Source: G963667855 sp963667855 (GTDB taxonomy: Bacteria; Planctomycetota; Phycisphaerae; UBA1845). Taken from it: DNA of 64,000 nt. Where the stretch lies: the NCBI GenBank assembly GCA_963667855.2, contig CAXXKI010000003.1, positions 48,088 to 112,087 of the forward strand, read 5' to 3'. Numbering within the stretch: the first letter of the stretch is position 1; each line of letters starts with the position of its first letter. Made by a program: the position numbers and the translations under genes. The notes beneath the pieces are model-generated. The model was not told the origin of the DNA. It was given only the letters and a program-made list of their open reading frames with translations, and did not search any database. Below are positions 35,978 to 45,864 of the stretch, piece after piece.

Positions 35978-37078
35978 TTACTTGGCCGGTGGCGGTGGCG
36001 GCGGTGCTGATCCGAACTGAGCGGCCAACTGCGGCACGTTACCGGCCGGCACCCATCCGGACATCCCCTGCGTCCACACCAGCGTCTCTCGTGTAATCTG
36101 TCCCTGGGCAATACCCTGGGCGAGCTGCTGGGCGGGGAATGGGCCTTGCGACTGGCCGTTAACCGCAACATGCCAGCTGCCGCCGGGAACCGGCGGCGGT
36201 ACGGCTCCTGTGCCCGACGTGTTCATGCCGTCCATCATTTTGCCGGCCATGGCGAACCCCATGCCGAGTCCCATGCCGTCGGCCGCTCCACCGCCCGAGG
36301 GATTCTCCGCAGCGGCCATCATTGCGTTACCCATCTGGTACTGCTGGAACTGCTGCATATTCCCAATCACGCTCATGCTGCTGCGGGTATCCATCGCCTT
36401 TTCAACTTCCTCGGGAAGCGAAATATTCACGATGAACAGCTGGGGTAAATCCAAACCGTATTCGTCATCGATCTGTTCGACGACCGCGGCCTGGAGTTTT
36501 TCAGACAACTCGCGATAGTTGGAGGCCAGGTCCAGAGCGGATATTTTTGATTCTCCCAATACGTCCGCCAGGGAGTTGTTGATCATCGACCGGATAAGCT
36601 CAGTAATCTCTTCCGCTTCAAAAACCCCATCGGTACTGACCAGTTCCTTCAGAAGGGTTTGCGGCTCGACCGCCTTTAACGAGTAATGACCGAACGCGCG
36701 CAGCCGAATCGGGCCGAAGTCGGCGTCCCGCAACATGATCGGATTGGGAGTACCCCATTTCAGGTCGGTTATCTGCCGGGTACTGACGAAATATACCTCC
36801 GAACGGAAGGGGCTGTTGAAGCCATGCTTCCACCCCTGCAGGGTGCTGAGAATGGGCAGGTTGTCGGTAGTCAACTGGTAAGCGCCGGGTTCGAACACGT
36901 CGGCCAGTTGCCCGCGGTGAACGAAAACCGCCACCTGACCCGGGCGGACTATAAGCTGGGCACCGTTTTTTATCTCGTTATGGTATCGGGGAAAACGCCA
37001 CACCAGCGTGTGCCGGGTATCATCCACCCATTCGACAATATCAACAAATTCGCCGCGAAGTTTATCAAACAACCCCAT
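35978..37078 (-). CDS. SPFH/band-7 family protein with GYF-2 domain (YdjI-like)
   Basis: A 366-residue protein. Residues 1-245 match the YdjI/'virion core protein' branch of SPFH proteins (G-L-F-D-K-L-R-G-E-F-V-D-I-V-E-W at the start, Y-Q-L-T-T-D-N-L-P-I-L, S-L-P-E-E-V-E-K-A-M-D). A Gly/Met/Gln-rich linker follows, then a GYF-2 (DUF4339) domain from about 310 (W-H-V-A-V-N-G-Q-S-Q-G-P-F, W-T-Q-G-M-S-G-W-V-P-A) and a proline tail. SPFH proteins form large membrane-bound assemblies. The ATG at 37078 has aaggag six bases upstream; a longer frame is not supported. It is the first gene of the operon with the two zinc-ribbon proteins. Confidence 0.85.
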   Translation of the reverse strand: MGLFDKLRGEFVDIVEWVDDTRHTLVWRFPRYHNEIKNGAQLIVRPGQVAVFVHRGQLADVFEPGAYQLTTDNLPILSTLQGWKHGFNSPFRSEVYFVSTRQITDLKWGTPNPIMLRDADFGPIRLRAFGHYSLKAVEPQTLLKELVSTDGVFEAEEITELIRSMINNSLADVLGESKISALDLASNYRELSEKLQAAVVEQIDDEYGLDLPQLFIVNISLPEEVEKAMDTRSSMSVIGNMQQFQQYQMGNAMMAAAENPSGGGAADGMGLGMGFAMAGKMMDGMNTSGTGAVPPPVPGGSWHVAVNGQSQGPFPAQQLAQGIAQGQITRETLVWTQGMSGWVPAGNVPQLAAQFGSAPPPPPPAK

Positions 37079-37129
37079 TTTAAAACTCCTTCTTTCTGCA
37101 TCGATGTCCTGCTCGGCTTTTTCCCTGTG

Positions 37130-37426
37130 CCGCAGGATTCCCTCAGGGTAAAGATCAGCTTCCGACCGGTCAAGGCCGCTCCGCACGCGCAGGTCGGATA
37201 CTCGGACCGGACAGTCGAATTATCGTCTGACCACCGATTTTCGCCCATTATAAACAGATGAATACCTTGTAGACGGGCCTTAGCAGGCCGTAATCGGGGA
37301 TATCGGGCCGGGGGGCCGCGATTTCTGATTTCGGAATTGATCGCAGCCCGTCAAAAAGCGGAAGGCATGGTAACTCTCAAGCTGCAACTGATAAACCGTC
37401 ACTATGGCATTACACGATGAGAACAC
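37130..37426 (-). pseudogene. Remnant of a VanZ-like gene end
   Basis: The minus-strand frame at 37328-37426 reads V-F-S-S-C-N-A-I-V-T-V-Y, then E-S-Y-H-A-F-R-F-L, closely matching the C-terminus of the VanZ-like protein at 42250 (V-F-S-V-S-N-V-I-L-A-V-F, A-S-Y-H-A-C-R-L-L) without gaps. The bases near 37130-37175 (gggtaaagatcagcttccgaccgg) also match 42240-42275 downstream of that gene, in the same order. No complete gene remains. The rest of 37079-38319 shows no other gene that I can support. Confidence 0.7.
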
Positions 37427-38012
37427 ATTGGAACACTCGGCCGGGTTGACCCGTTGATGGATCTGAAACCGATTGAACGAGAGTATCAACACCGGATCCA
37501 GGAGATTACCCCGGTCGGATGTTAGAGGCCCGCATTTCAGGATTGAAGCAAAACTATTACTGATTGAAATTAAGTTAACAGTAAAGATTCCCCGAGGGAA
37601 GGCGGCAGGCTTACTTACCCCGGGGGGTTCGGTTTTTACCGGACGCCGTTTGAGCCGGGTGCACTTCTCAGCTCTGCGACGGAGGAGATTAGGGGGCGTC
37701 TGGAGGTTCAAGTTGTCTGGTGCCAAACCGAAAATCCCGGCCGATCTGTTGGAGTAACTCAGTTACGAATCGCTCGCGGTAAACCGGGCAGCGGTGTTTT
37801 CGGCCTGCCTGTTTCGGCATCCACTGAGTAGTTGCAGCTACCGGCCTATTTCTTACACGAAAAATTATTTTTTTTTCAGGTCCTCGTGAGAGGCCCAAAA
37901 AACGGGGTTTTAGGTATAAAACAGCGTTTATGTTTTCCTGGCTTTTTTGTCCGGTTTTGAATCCTGATCGCGTTTTCAAATTCGGGATTGCTTGAGCAAC
38001 TGAGTAAACGGT

Positions 38013-38040
38013 GCCGGAGCGGTCAATTGACCGCTCCGGC
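38013..38040. terminator. Perfect 28-bp palindrome
   Basis: gccggagcggtcaa and ttgaccgctccggc are perfectly complementary with no loop base, flanked by agtaa / ttact. It may be a terminator or a protein-binding site. No T-run follows. Confidence 0.5.
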
Positions 38041-38319
38041 TTACTGGTTATGTCCAAAGTTTGTAAGGGCTTTGAAGCGGTCGAGAGTTTCCAGCCGGGT
38101 TTTTATGGCGGCGCAGCTTATTTTCATAACGTATTTTTCGATTATTTAAAACACAATTAAACATCAATACGGCAGTAGGCGGATTGAATAGGGAGTATTC
38201 CCTTGTTATCGCAAAATTAAGTCTGAATCGGGTATTGTGTTGGTATCGGTAGAAATGGCATAATATCGGTATATTCAAGAAGTGTATTTGGCTCCAGTGT
38301 AATCAGGATAACCTTGTAT

Positions 38320-41300
38320 ATGAAAAAAACCGCCAGAACATCAAATGTTGTGTTTGTTTTATTTCTGCTGCTGTCAGTAACCGCCCACGCTGCAAACGGG
38401 AATTCCAGGTGGATACAGTTTTCTTCGGGAACAACCTCGAATTCTGCAAACGTGGTTACTGTCGGGGAAAAGGCTGCGGGGATAAATCTTACGGTTGAGT
38501 TTCCGGGAATAGCTGAAGATGTGCTCACTGGCGATTCCGGACGCTTGTATTCGCAATTACGAATACCGGGCTGTGGAGCGACTGCTTCAGCCGTGGGCAG
38601 TCCGGAGCTTCCGTTCAAGGGATTCTTTGTGGAAGTACCGGCCGGTGCCAGTGTGACTTGTGAGTATTCCGGCAAGCCGAAAAGCCTGGGAACCGAATGG
38701 CGGGTTTATCCTATGCAGCCGCCGATGGCTGATAACAGCGATGAAGAACCGGTGTTTACCATCGACCGAAAAGTCTATGAAAAAGAAGTTTTCCTGCCGG
38801 AAGAGACGGTAATTATTGGTGAGCCGGGTGTTATCCGCGGGCGGCATGTCGTGTTCGTTCAGGTTTTTCCTGTGCAGTACAACCCGGCTACTACTGAACT
38901 GAGAGCTACTTCATCAGTATCGCTTGATTTGCATTTCGACCGAGTCGGTACGAGAGAAGACCGACTCCGAAAAACCGAGTTGGCCACCATCGATTCGGAA
39001 AATCTCGCGGGCAGACTCATTGTTAATTACAAGCCTGTGGACTTAAGTGAAAAACAAAACCACAAAACTCGATCTGCTCAGGGAGCCGACTACCTGGTAA
39101 TTGCCGCTGATTCCCTGGTAAATACCGTTCAACCGCTGGCAGAGTGGAAGAGAAAGAAAGGTTTTATAACCAGCGTGGTTCCCATGTCGGAAGTCGGCTC
39201 AACCGCTGCTCATGTGAAAAACTATATTCAAACCGCGTACGATACATGGACACCCGCACCGTCCTTTGTGCTTCTGGTCGGTGACAGTGGTGACGTACCT
39301 CCGAGTTTTTTTTCCGGCTATGAATCCTGCGTGAGTGATTATCCGTATTCGTGTGTTGATGGCACGGATATATATGCTGACCTGACAATCGGCCGATTGC
39401 CGGTTAGTACCGTAACCGATTGTGAAAATGTTGTTTCGAAGATACTGGTTTATGACCGGAATCCGGATATGGGTGATTGGTACGATGATTTTCTGGCGGC
39501 CGCGTATTTTCAGGACAGCGACAACAATGGCTACGCTGATCGCTGGTTCATGGAAACCGCAATGACCAATTACATGTTTTTTACCAATCAACTTGGTTGG
39601 GACGGGCATACGGCGTTGTGTACTACGTATTCGCCGAGTATCTATTCAACCTGGCGGTTCAGGGGCGATTCCTATCCTCATCGGGGATTGATAAACCAGA
39701 CTCATTGGGGGGTAAGTCCCTATCCCAATCCAGTACCTCGGTGGGTTGTCGATTTATGGACTTCGCCCAGCCAGGCTACCCGCGATATTTCAGCGGCTAT
39801 CAATGACGGCGTTGGGATAGTCCAGCATCGAGATCATGGAGGTGAAACCGGTTGGGGAGATCCGCCATACGGTATTGGCGATATAAGCTCACTATACAAC
39901 GGTGCGAAAACCCCCGTTGTTTTCAGCACCAACTGCCTGACTGGATCGTTTTTTCTCAATGGTTGGGATTGTTTCTGTGAAGCGTTTTTGAAGAAGTACC
40001 CCGGAGGATGTGTGGGCATAGTTGGGGCAACCAGAGTCAGCTTCTCCGGTCACAATGACCTGCTGGTTCACGGAACATATACGGCGATGTGGCCGGAGTA
40101 CGATCCCACGTATGCTCAAACCCGTTACCCTAATACCTGGCGACCGGCCGAGGCGCTCAACTTCGGTAAATACTATATGTCCAGCTATTATGGTACCGGT
40201 AGTGTTACCTTGTCTGAGGTTAACATGTTTCACTGGTTCGGCGATCCGGAGATGTCGTTAAGAACGGATACGCCTGCACCGCTTTCGGTGACCCACCCGC
40301 AGTGGGGAATAGTCGATCATTCGCAGGATGTGGTTATTGACGTAAAACACAACGGAAGCCCGGTTGAGGGAGCGCTTGTTTGCATTTCGTATAATACCCC
40401 CGGTCAGCATTGGACCGGCACGACAAATGCCTGGGGTAAGGTTACTTTAACTGATATAACTTTCACCGAAAGGGACGATTACGATGTGGTTGTTACCGCT
40501 CACAACGCGATTCCTTATGAGGGTATTATAGATGCAAGTATTTCCTCCGGCGGGCGCGTGGTATTTAATCGAAATCAGTATTCCTGTGATACGGCAATAA
40601 CAGTACAACTCGGGGATCTCGATCTGATGGGAAACGGCGTACAGGATGTTACGTTTGTTTCCAGCGGTGGTGATCAGGAAACGGTTACTCTGGCGGAAGT
40701 TGCTTCTGGATTGGGCTTCTTTTCGGGTACGTTAGCTACATCAGGTGGTATTGTGGAGCCGAATGACGGTGAACTGCAGTTGGAGCACGACGATCTGATT
40801 ACGGTTAACTATTATGACCTGGATACGGGTACGGGTAATCCTGGTATTGCTGATGATCAGGCTTTCGCTGATTGTGCTGCGCCGGTCATATCCAACGTGA
40901 GCAGTGAAACCGTCGGCTTGAGGGCGGTAGTCAGTTTAGATACTGACACTACGGCGTGTGCTTCGATTGCATATGGTACAAATCGCGGTGATCTCGAGAC
41001 TATATCGGCTGAAAGTTGTGGAGAAGGGAGGCACGATTTCATCCTCACTCCATTGATGCGGCAAACCCAGTATTACTTCTCAGTTTACGCTGAGGATGAA
41101 CAGGGGAACGCCGTCATGGATGATAACGATGGGCAATGCTACAGCTTTATAACCCAGGAGATTTACTTTTATGACGATTTTTCCAGGCGGTATCTGGATT
41201 CAACAGCCTGGAATGTAACGGCGGGAAATCCGGGTATCGTTGAAGATGACGCGGTCAACCAGCCAAGTGAACCCTACTCGCTTTTTCTTGAATCCGGAGA

Positions 41301-42078
41301 TATGGTGGAGTCTGTACCTATCGATCTGTCGGGCACGTGTGGCATGGTGTTACGTTTCAAGCATCGCGCTTTGAACGATTCAGTTGATTGGCAATCCGGC
41401 ACAGGCCTGGCATATAAAAGTGTAAACGGCGGGTTCTGGTTGGAAATACCACAATGTTCCATTTTTAACGCACCGCGCGAAAATTACGAGGAAATGACAG
41501 TAATATTGCCTGTTGATGCATATCATCCTAATTTTCGATTTCGGTTGCAGAATACAATTGGCTACGGTAATGCAGGGTGGTTTATAGATGACGTGATTGT
41601 TGAAGCCGGGGAAGTTGTCGATTGTAATGAAAACGGTATTGGTGACGCCTGTGATATATCCAGTGGCGCGAGTTCGGATTGCCAATTAGATACAATTCCG
41701 GATGAATGTCAGTTGGAAGGTAACGATTGTAACGGGAATAATGTACCCGACGATTGCGAAATGCAGGATTGTAACGAGAATGGTGTACTGGATGAATGCG
41801 ATATTGCTGATGGTTTAAGCAATGACCGAAACGGCAACAGTGCTCCGGACGAGTGCGAGGATCTTCGCCGTGGCGATTACAATGGTGATGATCTTATTGA
41901 CTTGATTGATTATGCGGTATTTGCCGAATGCTACAGCAATGGTCCGGGAACATCGCCGGTTCCGGTTGCCCGGGCGACAACCGGCGGGTGTGTGGATGCG
42001 TTCGATTTTGATGGTGACGGCGATGTGGACCTGCTTGATTTTGCCAGGCTCCAAGAGGTTTTTGGCAAGGGAATTTAG
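38320..42078 (+). CDS. Secreted gingipain-like C25 cysteine peptidase with EF-hand/dockerin-like tail
   Basis: A 1252-residue extracellular protein. A signal peptide (to about residue 25) precedes a propeptide of about 200 residues (S-P-E-L-P-F-K-G-F-F-V-E-V-P). The peptidase C25 domain spans about 250-640, with the catalytic pair in Q-H-R-D-H-G-G (His506) and S-T-N-C-L-T-G (Cys539). Beta domains follow (an Ig/CNA-like domain, a fibronectin-like domain near 860-940, then a MAM/laminin-like domain). The tail has three N-G-x-x-D-x-C-D-I / P-D-E-C repeats and two dockerin-like loops (D-Y-N-G-D-D-L-I-D-L and D-F-D-G-D-G-D-V-D-L). A TTG at 38314 is an alternative start with a better-placed agga site. 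Confidence 0.9.
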   Translation: MKKTARTSNVVFVLFLLLSVTAHAANGNSRWIQFSSGTTSNSANVVTVGEKAAGINLTVEFPGIAEDVLTGDSGRLYSQLRIPGCGATASAVGSPELPFKGFFVEVPAGASVTCEYSGKPKSLGTEWRVYPMQPPMADNSDEEPVFTIDRKVYEKEVFLPEETVIIGEPGVIRGRHVVFVQVFPVQYNPATTELRATSSVSLDLHFDRVGTREDRLRKTELATIDSENLAGRLIVNYKPVDLSEKQNHKTRSAQGADYLVIAADSLVNTVQPLAEWKRKKGFITSVVPMSEVGSTAAHVKNYIQTAYDTWTPAPSFVLLVGDSGDVPPSFFSGYESCVSDYPYSCVDGTDIYADLTIGRLPVSTVTDCENVVSKILVYDRNPDMGDWYDDFLAAAYFQDSDNNGYADRWFMETAMTNYMFFTNQLGWDGHTALCTTYSPSIYSTWRFRGDSYPHRGLINQTHWGVSPYPNPVPRWVVDLWTSPSQATRDISAAINDGVGIVQHRDHGGETGWGDPPYGIGDISSLYNGAKTPVVFSTNCLTGSFFLNGWDCFCEAFLKKYPGGCVGIVGATRVSFSGHNDLLVHGTYTAMWPEYDPTYAQTRYPNTWRPAEALNFGKYYMSSYYGTGSVTLSEVNMFHWFGDPEMSLRTDTPAPLSVTHPQWGIVDHSQDVVIDVKHNGSPVEGALVCISYNTPGQHWTGTTNAWGKVTLTDITFTERDDYDVVVTAHNAIPYEGIIDASISSGGRVVFNRNQYSCDTAITVQLGDLDLMGNGVQDVTFVSSGGDQETVTLAEVASGLGFFSGTLATSGGIVEPNDGELQLEHDDLITVNYYDLDTGTGNPGIADDQAFADCAAPVISNVSSETVGLRAVVSLDTDTTACASIAYGTNRGDLETISAESCGEGRHDFILTPLMRQTQYYFSVYAEDEQGNAVMDDNDGQCYSFITQEIYFYDDFSRRYLDSTAWNVTAGNPGIVEDDAVNQPSEPYSLFLESGDMVESVPIDLSGTCGMVLRFKHRALNDSVDWQSGTGLAYKSVNGGFWLEIPQCSIFNAPRENYEEMTVILPVDAYHPNFRFRLQNTIGYGNAGWFIDDVIVEAGEVVDCNENGIGDACDISSGASSDCQLDTIPDECQLEGNDCNGNNVPDDCEMQDCNENGVLDECDIADGLSNDRNGNSAPDECEDLRRGDYNGDDLIDLIDYAVFAECYSNGPGTSPVPVARATTGGCVDAFDFDGDGDVDLLDFARLQEVFGKGI

Positions 42079-42126
42079 CGGTCGTACTTGCTTGCCGCGT
42101 GTATCGAGGAAATACCAGCCGATCTG

Positions 42127-42169
42127 AAAACGGGGAATTCGAGGATATACTCTTCGGATTCCCCGTTTT
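42127..42169. terminator. Bidirectional terminator between convergent genes
   Basis: The arms aaaacggggaat and attccccgttttc flank a partly paired loop. A-rich and T-rich ends suit termination of both the C25 peptidase and the VanZ-like gene. Confidence 0.75.
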
Positions 42170-42249
42170 CCAATTTCTTCCTCCAGTATTAATTGTCCTG
42201 TAGATTTTTCCTTATGCTTCAGTCTGCAGAATTGCCTTGAGGGTAAAGA

Positions 42250-43698
42250 TCAGATTCCGGCCGGTTTCAGTGGTCTGCAACCGGTAAAATCTGTTTGGTC
42301 GGGGATTTTCGTGAATGCCCGATTGGAGGAATAATCGCGTCGCATCAGCAAACGGCAGGCATGGTAACTCGCAATCCAACTGAAAACCGCCAGGATAACA
42401 TTACTCACCGAGAACACACCGGAACTGCTCACAGCCCCGGTAGCTATACAACAAGTGGCCGCGAGAACTGCACTCACCCGGTATAGATTCGACAGCCACC
42501 CTGAAACCTGGATTTTCAGCAGCAAAGCCAGGGTCAGGATGGCCAGCAGGCTTTGAGCGGCCATCAGCTCAACCATGGTTGCTGTCGAGGACAAAAACGG
42601 GCGATGAAAATAATCAGCAAACGGTATCCAGTTTATACATGTAAAACCGTTATTGCAGATAATGGTTTTGCACACTTCGATTTTGGACGTTAAAAGTGCG
42701 GCAACATGCAATGTCCACAAGGCGAATATCAGCCGGAACGGAATTCTCAATACTCCGTTGCCCGTTGGAACTGTAAGCCGATCTCGAATCGCAACGACAG
42801 TCACGAAAACGCCGACGCTTGCCCCCAAACCGTTGCGCAGCAAATCATCCAGCCCGAAGCTGTGGTAGAGGCTGAACGACTGCAGGAGCTCGACAATGAA
42901 GGCGAATATCCAGCACAATGTCAATCCGGTAAATATCGAAACACGGATGGTATTTCCCTTTTCCCATCCGGATAATGCGCACATGGAACCCAGCACCACA
43001 AAGGCGGATGCCAGGAGCAGGTCATGCTCCTGAGGCAGTGAAAAAACAGACGTTAACACGTTTACATGGTTAAAGCCATCGGATTGAACAACGGGCAGCA
43101 AAGAGAAATTTGTATCGTACAACAAGTTATGCAGCTTGCTTACCGTGGCCATGAAATCAAACGGGACCAGTGCGCAGGCAAACACCGCAATCATGGTCAA
43201 CCGGTACAGCGAGTTCATTGGGGATTGGTCAAATTTCAAACGAAATCCCCGGCAAGCTCGACGCAAACTTGAACCGAGGAAGCAGGCGATCAATACACCG
43301 GCAAATGCGCCGATCGCGTCTGCGATCACGTCGTACCATGAGGCAAACCGGGCAGGCGATATGGTTTGAACCAACTCCACCAGAAAGCTTAAACCCGAGG
43401 CACACAGCATAGAAAGAATTAAGGAGGCGGAACGAGGCAAGTGGATTGATAGCCACAAAAACAGTACCGCTCCAAGGATTAAATAGACAACGAAGTTAGT
43501 TCCTGCGTCAGGCAGATTAAAAGCAGGCCAACCGATGTTCCCGAACTTCATCATCAGGTTTGATGAATCAAACGCGAAATCAAACGGTGTGACTGATCCG
43601 CCTGTTACTAACAGTAACACCACTAACGCAACCGCACCTTCAAAACCGGTAGGCGCTGAATCGGTTATTTCGCAGACTTGTTTGCGTTCGTTGTTCAC
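42250..43698 (-). CDS. Double VanZ-domain membrane protein
   Basis: A 482-residue integral membrane protein with about ten helices and two VanZ-like domains. The first contains S-F-L-V-E-L-V-Q...W-Y-D-V-I-A-D-A-I-G-A and the second A-F-I-V-E-L-L-Q-S-F...G-L-D-D-L-L-R-N-G-L-G-A, both matching the E-x-x-Q...D-x-x-x-N-x-x-G signature. VanZ of enterococci confers low-level teicoplanin resistance; most other members are of unknown role. The third, C-terminal part is a separate helix bundle whose end is duplicated as a remnant at 37328-37426. It starts with GTG, six bases after aggggaaag. It is convergent with the C25 peptidase gene. Confidence 0.8.
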   Translation of the reverse strand: MNNERKQVCEITDSAPTGFEGAVALVVLLLVTGGSVTPFDFAFDSSNLMMKFGNIGWPAFNLPDAGTNFVVYLILGAVLFLWLSIHLPRSASLILSMLCASGLSFLVELVQTISPARFASWYDVIADAIGAFAGVLIACFLGSSLRRACRGFRLKFDQSPMNSLYRLTMIAVFACALVPFDFMATVSKLHNLLYDTNFSLLPVVQSDGFNHVNVLTSVFSLPQEHDLLLASAFVVLGSMCALSGWEKGNTIRVSIFTGLTLCWIFAFIVELLQSFSLYHSFGLDDLLRNGLGASVGVFVTVVAIRDRLTVPTGNGVLRIPFRLIFALWTLHVAALLTSKIEVCKTIICNNGFTCINWIPFADYFHRPFLSSTATMVELMAAQSLLAILTLALLLKIQVSGWLSNLYRVSAVLAATCCIATGAVSSSGVFSVSNVILAVFSWIASYHACRLLMRRDYSSNRAFTKIPDQTDFTGCRPLKPAGI

Positions 43699-43941
43699 AA
43701 CGCTTTCCCCTGGTGTTCCTGATCATTATCCGGCGTACCTGATGTGCTCGATTCTATTGAAATCGCATCGCTACGAAAAGAGATCCCCACTAAGTTAACC
43801 TCTGTTTTAAACCACTAAGTACACCTGTAATAATTAGGCAAGTTAGGGAGAAAAATTATTCGCAGCGACCAGCCCTCGACGCGAATGTGATCGAAGGTAG
43901 ACTAGCCGGTTACCTGGTCCATTTTGAAAACGTAAGAAGTG

Positions 43942-45864
43942 ATGACGAACCACAAGAAAACAACCGCTCAACCATCAGCTGATGACCTGTTGAAGGTTAT
44001 CAAGAAATATTGGGGATACGATGCGCTGCGTCCCATGCAGTTGGAGGCGATGCAGGCGTCTTGTGCCCGGCAGGACTCGCTGGCGGTCATGCCTACCGGC
44101 GGGGGAAAATCGCTGTGCTACCAGGCGCCCGCACTTTTAATAGACAAGCCTACGGTGGTTATCTCCCCGCTGATCGCCCTGATGAAGGACCAGGTGGACA
44201 GCCTGCTGGAGAGGGAAATTCCTGCGGCGTTTCTCAACAGCAGTCTCGACACAGAGGAGAGGCGGATAGTCGAATCGGGTATTGCCAATAATCGCTATAA
44301 ACTGCTTTTTGTCGCTCCGGAGCGGTTCGCCAACAGCTATTTCGTCAGCCTGCTGCAGAAAAGCGGAGTTGGGTCTTTCGCTATTGATGAGGCGCACTGT
44401 ATCAGTCATTGGGGCCACGATTTCCGCGATGATTATCGCAAGTTGGGTTTACTGAAAGAGAAGTTCCCATCGGCCGGTGTTCATGCTTTCACCGCGACAG
44501 CGACTCCGCGGGTACGTCAGGACATCTGTGACCAACTGAAACTGGTTGATCCGCAAATACTGGTAGGTGACTTTTTCCGCCCGAACCTTATCTATCGCAC
44601 GTATCGGCGCAACAAAATATTTGATGATGTCGCCCGCGAAGTAAACGCGCGAAACCGCCAGGGAGGTATCGTCTATTGCATTCGCCGTGATGATGTGGAC
44701 GCGATGGCGCAATACCTTATCCGCGAAGGAGTAAAAGCGGCCGGCTACCACGCCGGTATGAGCGATGACGAAAGGACGCGAACTCAGGACGCCTTTGCGG
44801 CCGGTGAGATCGACGTGGTTGTTGCCACTGTCGCTTTCGGTATGGGGATAGACCGATCCGATATCCGATTTGTCATCCACGCGGCCATGCCCAAGTCCAT
44901 TGAGCATTACCAGCAGGAGACCGGTCGTGCCGGACGAGACGGCAAGGAAGCGGAGTGTATACTCTTCTACAGCGGTGCCGATTTTGGTTTATGGAAAAGC
45001 ATAATCGACGGCAACGATCCCACGCACGGCCAGCGATTTATCAATATGCTCTCTGAAATGTACCGTTTCTGCACGGGGGTTACCTGCCGGCACAAGAAAC
45101 TGGTTACTTATTTCGGGCAGAAATGGGATCGCGATTCCTGCGGCGCGTGCGACGTGTGCAACGACGGGTTGGAACAGCTTCCCGATTCAACCGTTATCGC
45201 TCAGAAAATAATGTCGGCCATTGTTCGTACCGGCCAGCGATATGGATCAACCTACGTCTGTGAGGTTCTTATCGGTTGTGAAAGCCAGCAGGTGACCACC
45301 AGAGGGCATGATCAGCAGAGCACGTTTGGAATCATGCGCGATAACGACCGCAAGGAACTGCTCGGCTGGATCGATCAACTGGTCGATCAGGAACTGATTG
45401 AACGCGAGGCGCAATACCGGGTTTTGAAGATTACTCCGGCCGGCTGGGAGGTCCTGCATTCCAAGGCCGAAGCCAGGCTGCTACCGATAGAGATAAAGGC
45501 AAAAGCCAAGAGTTCCCGGCGAAAGAGCAAGCGGTCCTTTGCCCGCACATATGACGAGGTTTATAACGACGACGTTTATGCCGACGATATCTACACCGAC
45601 GAGATGCCGCAAATATCAAGGACGAGCATGTTGGATTCCAGGAGTTCTGTTCTTTTCGAAAAACTCAAGAGCCTGCGCAAGGAAATAGCCGCGGAGTTGA
45701 ACGCTCCGGCGTTCGTTGTTTTTGGTGATAAGACTCTGCGGGCGATAGCCAGGGCAAAACCTCTCGACAAGGATTCCATGCTCAAGGTCAAAGGTGTGGG
45801 GCCAGCAAAGTTCAACTCCTACGGTCAGAGATTTCTGGACGCAATTCACGAATTCGTTGGTTGA
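43942..45864 (+). CDS. recQ: ATP-dependent DNA helicase RecQ
   Basis: A 640-residue 3-prime to 5-prime DNA helicase used in recombination and fork repair. Domains in order: helicase with Walker A P-T-G-G-G-K-S (about 51-57), D-E-A-H-C-I-S-H-W-G-H-D-F motif II and aromatic-rich loop, Q-E-T-G-R-A-G-R-D-G motif VI; zinc-binding segment (C-R-H-K...C-G-A-C-D-V-C); RQC winged helix (about 410-515); a charged linker with a D/Y-rich run (about 535-560); HRDC domain (L-R-K-E-I-A...F-V-V-F-G-D-K-T-L). The Asp/Tyr linker is unusual but not disruptive. A GTG directly before the ATG is an alternative start. Confidence 0.97.
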   Translation: MTNHKKTTAQPSADDLLKVIKKYWGYDALRPMQLEAMQASCARQDSLAVMPTGGGKSLCYQAPALLIDKPTVVISPLIALMKDQVDSLLEREIPAAFLNSSLDTEERRIVESGIANNRYKLLFVAPERFANSYFVSLLQKSGVGSFAIDEAHCISHWGHDFRDDYRKLGLLKEKFPSAGVHAFTATATPRVRQDICDQLKLVDPQILVGDFFRPNLIYRTYRRNKIFDDVAREVNARNRQGGIVYCIRRDDVDAMAQYLIREGVKAAGYHAGMSDDERTRTQDAFAAGEIDVVVATVAFGMGIDRSDIRFVIHAAMPKSIEHYQQETGRAGRDGKEAECILFYSGADFGLWKSIIDGNDPTHGQRFINMLSEMYRFCTGVTCRHKKLVTYFGQKWDRDSCGACDVCNDGLEQLPDSTVIAQKIMSAIVRTGQRYGSTYVCEVLIGCESQQVTTRGHDQQSTFGIMRDNDRKELLGWIDQLVDQELIEREAQYRVLKITPAGWEVLHSKAEARLLPIEIKAKAKSSRRKSKRSFARTYDEVYNDDVYADDIYTDEMPQISRTSMLDSRSSVLFEKLKSLRKEIAAELNAPAFVVFGDKTLRAIARAKPLDKDSMLKVKGVGPAKFNSYGQRFLDAIHEFVG

